Shown here: in pieces, positions 32,808 to 33,907 of the stretch
How the letters are laid out: the number at the start of each line of letters is the position of its first letter
Numbering within the stretch: the first letter of the stretch is position 1
Source of the DNA: Candidatus Hydrogenedens sp.
GTDB taxonomy: Bacteria; Hydrogenedentota; Hydrogenedentia; Hydrogenedentales; Hydrogenedentaceae
NCBI GenBank assembly: GCA_035361075.1
Contig: DAOSBX010000038.1
Span: forward strand, 1 to 33,907
DNA length: 33,907 nt
Direction of reading: 5' to 3'
The notes under the pieces: model-generated
Database searches by the model: none
What the model was told of the DNA's origin: nothing
What the model saw: the letters and a program-made list of their open reading frames with translations, nothing else
Translations under genes and position numbers: made by a program

Positions 32808-33449
32808 TTATGATTTCCTTTTTATTTTTACGGTATGCTTAATTTCAACTAACTCACCATTTGCTCCTGGGATAGCCCCACGAACTACGAGTAAATTTTT
32901 CTCAGGGACAATGTCCACAATCTCTAAATTTTGAACTGTAACTCGAACATTACCCATGTGTCCCGGAAGTCCTTTACCTTTATATACTTCCGCAGGATAG
33001 GCACTCTGCCCAATTGAGCCCGGACGACGATGGAAATTAGAACCGTGTGTTCCGGGACCTCCACTGTATCCGAACCTCTTTACAACACCGGCAAAACCTC
33101 TGCCCTTCGATTTTCCGGACACATCAACACGGTCACCTATCTTGAAAATATCAAGTTTAACCTCGTCACCGGGTTTAAGAGGGCTATCCGGCTCTACACG
33201 TAGTTCTTTTAGAAACCGTTTCGGATTCACCCCAAACTTCTCAAAATGTCCCTTCAGGGGTTTTGTGCAACGTTTCGGTTTTATATCCTCAAAACCGAGT
33301 TGAACGGCTTCATAACCATCTTTATCTTTCGTTTTTCGTTGAATGACGACACACGGACCTGCTTGGACCAGAGTCACCTCTATCCACTGTCCATCCTGTG
33401 TAAAGATTCGCGTCATTCCTAATTTTTTACCCAGAATTCCCGTTGCCAT
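32808..33449 (-). CDS. rplC: 50S ribosomal protein L3
   Basis: A 213-residue protein that starts 50S assembly and reaches the peptidyl transferase centre. It begins MATGILGKKLGMTRIFTQDG and holds the central extension GKSKGRGFAGVVKRFGYSGG and GPGTHGSNFHRRPGSIGQ. The C-terminal KGLPGHMGNVRVTVQNLEIV is conserved. It lies 57 bases after rpsJ, the widest gap inside the S10 block. Confidence 0.97.
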   Translation of the reverse strand: MATGILGKKLGMTRIFTQDGQWIEVTLVQAGPCVVIQRKTKDKDGYEAVQLGFEDIKPKRCTKPLKGHFEKFGVNPKRFLKELRVEPDSPLKPGDEVKLDIFKIGDRVDVSGKSKGRGFAGVVKRFGYSGGPGTHGSNFHRRPGSIGQSAYPAEVYKGKGLPGHMGNVRVTVQNLEIVDIVPEKNLLVVRGAIPGANGELVEIKHTVKIKRKS

Positions 33450-33506
33450 TCTTGGGATATCCTTACTATTTAATCGTTAAAAATGTTTTCATTGTTTATT
33501 ACTTCA

Positions 33507-33812
33507 TCACTGCTTAACTTCCACATCAACCCCCGGAGGCAAAGCCAACTTGGTTAATTCTTCAACAGTGGCTTGTCCCGGATTGATGATGTCGATTAAT
33601 CTCTTATGAACACGCATCTCAAACTGTTCTCTTGACTTTTTATCTACATGCGGACTACGGTTTACTGTATACTTATGAATTTCCATCGGTAAAGGAATAG
33701 GACCCCTAACACCGGCACCTGTCTTCTTGGCAACAACAACGATTGCCTTTGCCGATTGGTCTAACAACCGATGGTCATAAGCCTTTAACTTAATTCTCAA
33801 CTTTACACTCAC
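33507..33812 (-). CDS. rpsJ: 30S ribosomal protein S10 (NusE)
   Basis: A 101-residue protein of the 30S head that also serves as NusE, the partner of NusB in transcription antitermination. Signatures are IKLKAYDHRLLDQSAKAIV, GAGVRGPIPLPMEIHKYTVN and SREQFEMRVHKRLIDII. The start is GTG at 33812 with taggag eight bases upstream. It lies 43 bases past the tuf stop, so the str and S10 blocks are joined. Confidence 0.97.
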   Translation of the reverse strand: MSVKLRIKLKAYDHRLLDQSAKAIVVVAKKTGAGVRGPIPLPMEIHKYTVNRSPHVDKKSREQFEMRVHKRLIDIINPGQATVEELTKLALPPGVDVEVKQ

Positions 33813-33827
33813 TTCGTTTTCTCCTAT

Positions 33828-33853
33828 AACCTTGCTTTATTATGCTCAAGGTT
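33828..33853 (-). promoter_or_regulatory. Hairpin in the tuf-rpsJ gap, next to the rpsJ ribosome-binding site
   Basis: A 7-base stem, AACCTTG (33828-33834) and CAAGGTT (33847-33853), with a 12-base AT-rich loop. On the minus strand it begins two bases past the tuf stop, and AGGAG follows the downstream arm by two bases. There is no T-tract, so termination is unlikely. It may set rpsJ translation or protect tuf mRNA after processing (inference). Confidence 0.4.
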
Positions 33854-33855
33854 TA

Positions 33856-33907
33856 TTATTCGATGATTTTACTTACGACGCCAGCACCAACAGTGCGTCC
33901 ACCTTCT
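33856..33907 (-). CDS. tuf: Elongation factor Tu, last 16 residues only
   Basis: The 17 codons at the right edge read EGGRTVGAGVVSKIIE then TAA. This is the characteristic C terminus of EF-Tu, the GTPase that delivers aminoacyl-tRNA to the ribosome. The rest lies outside the window. Its place before rpsJ matches the common str-S10 order. Confidence 0.95.
   Translation of the reverse strand, partial: EGGRTVGAGVVSKIIE

Overview
The window is a piece of a bacterial chromosome of moderately low GC content. It carries the long S10-spc-alpha ribosomal protein cluster on the minus strand (about 19.6 to 33.9 kb), preceded in coordinate order by a cell-envelope locus and a small plus-strand carbon-metabolism island. 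Tandem sugar-phosphate isomerase-like proteins, a sulfatase-family protein, a zinc-type S14, and no rpmD in the spc block together suggest an uncultured Planctomycetota-like or Hydrogenedentota-like bacterium. That placement is a guess from gene content, not a phylogenetic result.

Layout in transcription order from the right edge, all minus strand. First comes the end of tuf, then rpsJ-rplC-rplD-rplW-rplB-rpsS-rplV-rpsC-rplP-rpmC-rpsQ-rplN-rplX-rplE-rpsN-rpsH-rplF-rplR-rpsE-rplO-secY. A strong hairpin lies just behind secY, followed at once by a good sigma70-type promoter, so a second unit begins with map: map-infA-rpmJ-rpsM-rpsK-rpoA-rplQ. Two paralogous xylose-isomerase-like TIM-barrel genes follow rplQ at operon spacing, then metG and an O-antigen-ligase-like membrane protein. 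rpmD, adk and rpsD are missing from positions where they often occur. At least eight ribosomal-block genes use GTG start codons.

The only plus-strand genes are at 11.1 to 14.6 kb: acs (acetyl-CoA synthetase) behind a near-consensus promoter, and an OFA-family MFS carrier. A hairpin separates the two genes and another follows the second. Together they could take up and activate a small carboxylate.

The left third (1 to 10.7 kb, minus strand) holds trpS and then a tight five-gene envelope run: a sulfatase-family lipoprotein with Thr at the nucleophile position, a GT-C-like polytopic membrane protein, an exported protein of unknown family, a VanZ-like protein and a bifunctional class A penicillin-binding protein. 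A membrane-anchored Sel1-repeat protein, cut by the left edge, follows behind its own probable promoter. The exported protein may be a degenerate metallopeptidase; this locus is the least described part of the window.

Three starts were moved from the longest open frame using ribosome-binding sites, promoters or hairpins (map, rplX and the MFS carrier). rpmJ, the tuf fragment and the Sel1 gene were found by reading the sequence directly. I saw no tRNA, rRNA, CRISPR array, insertion sequence or prophage.
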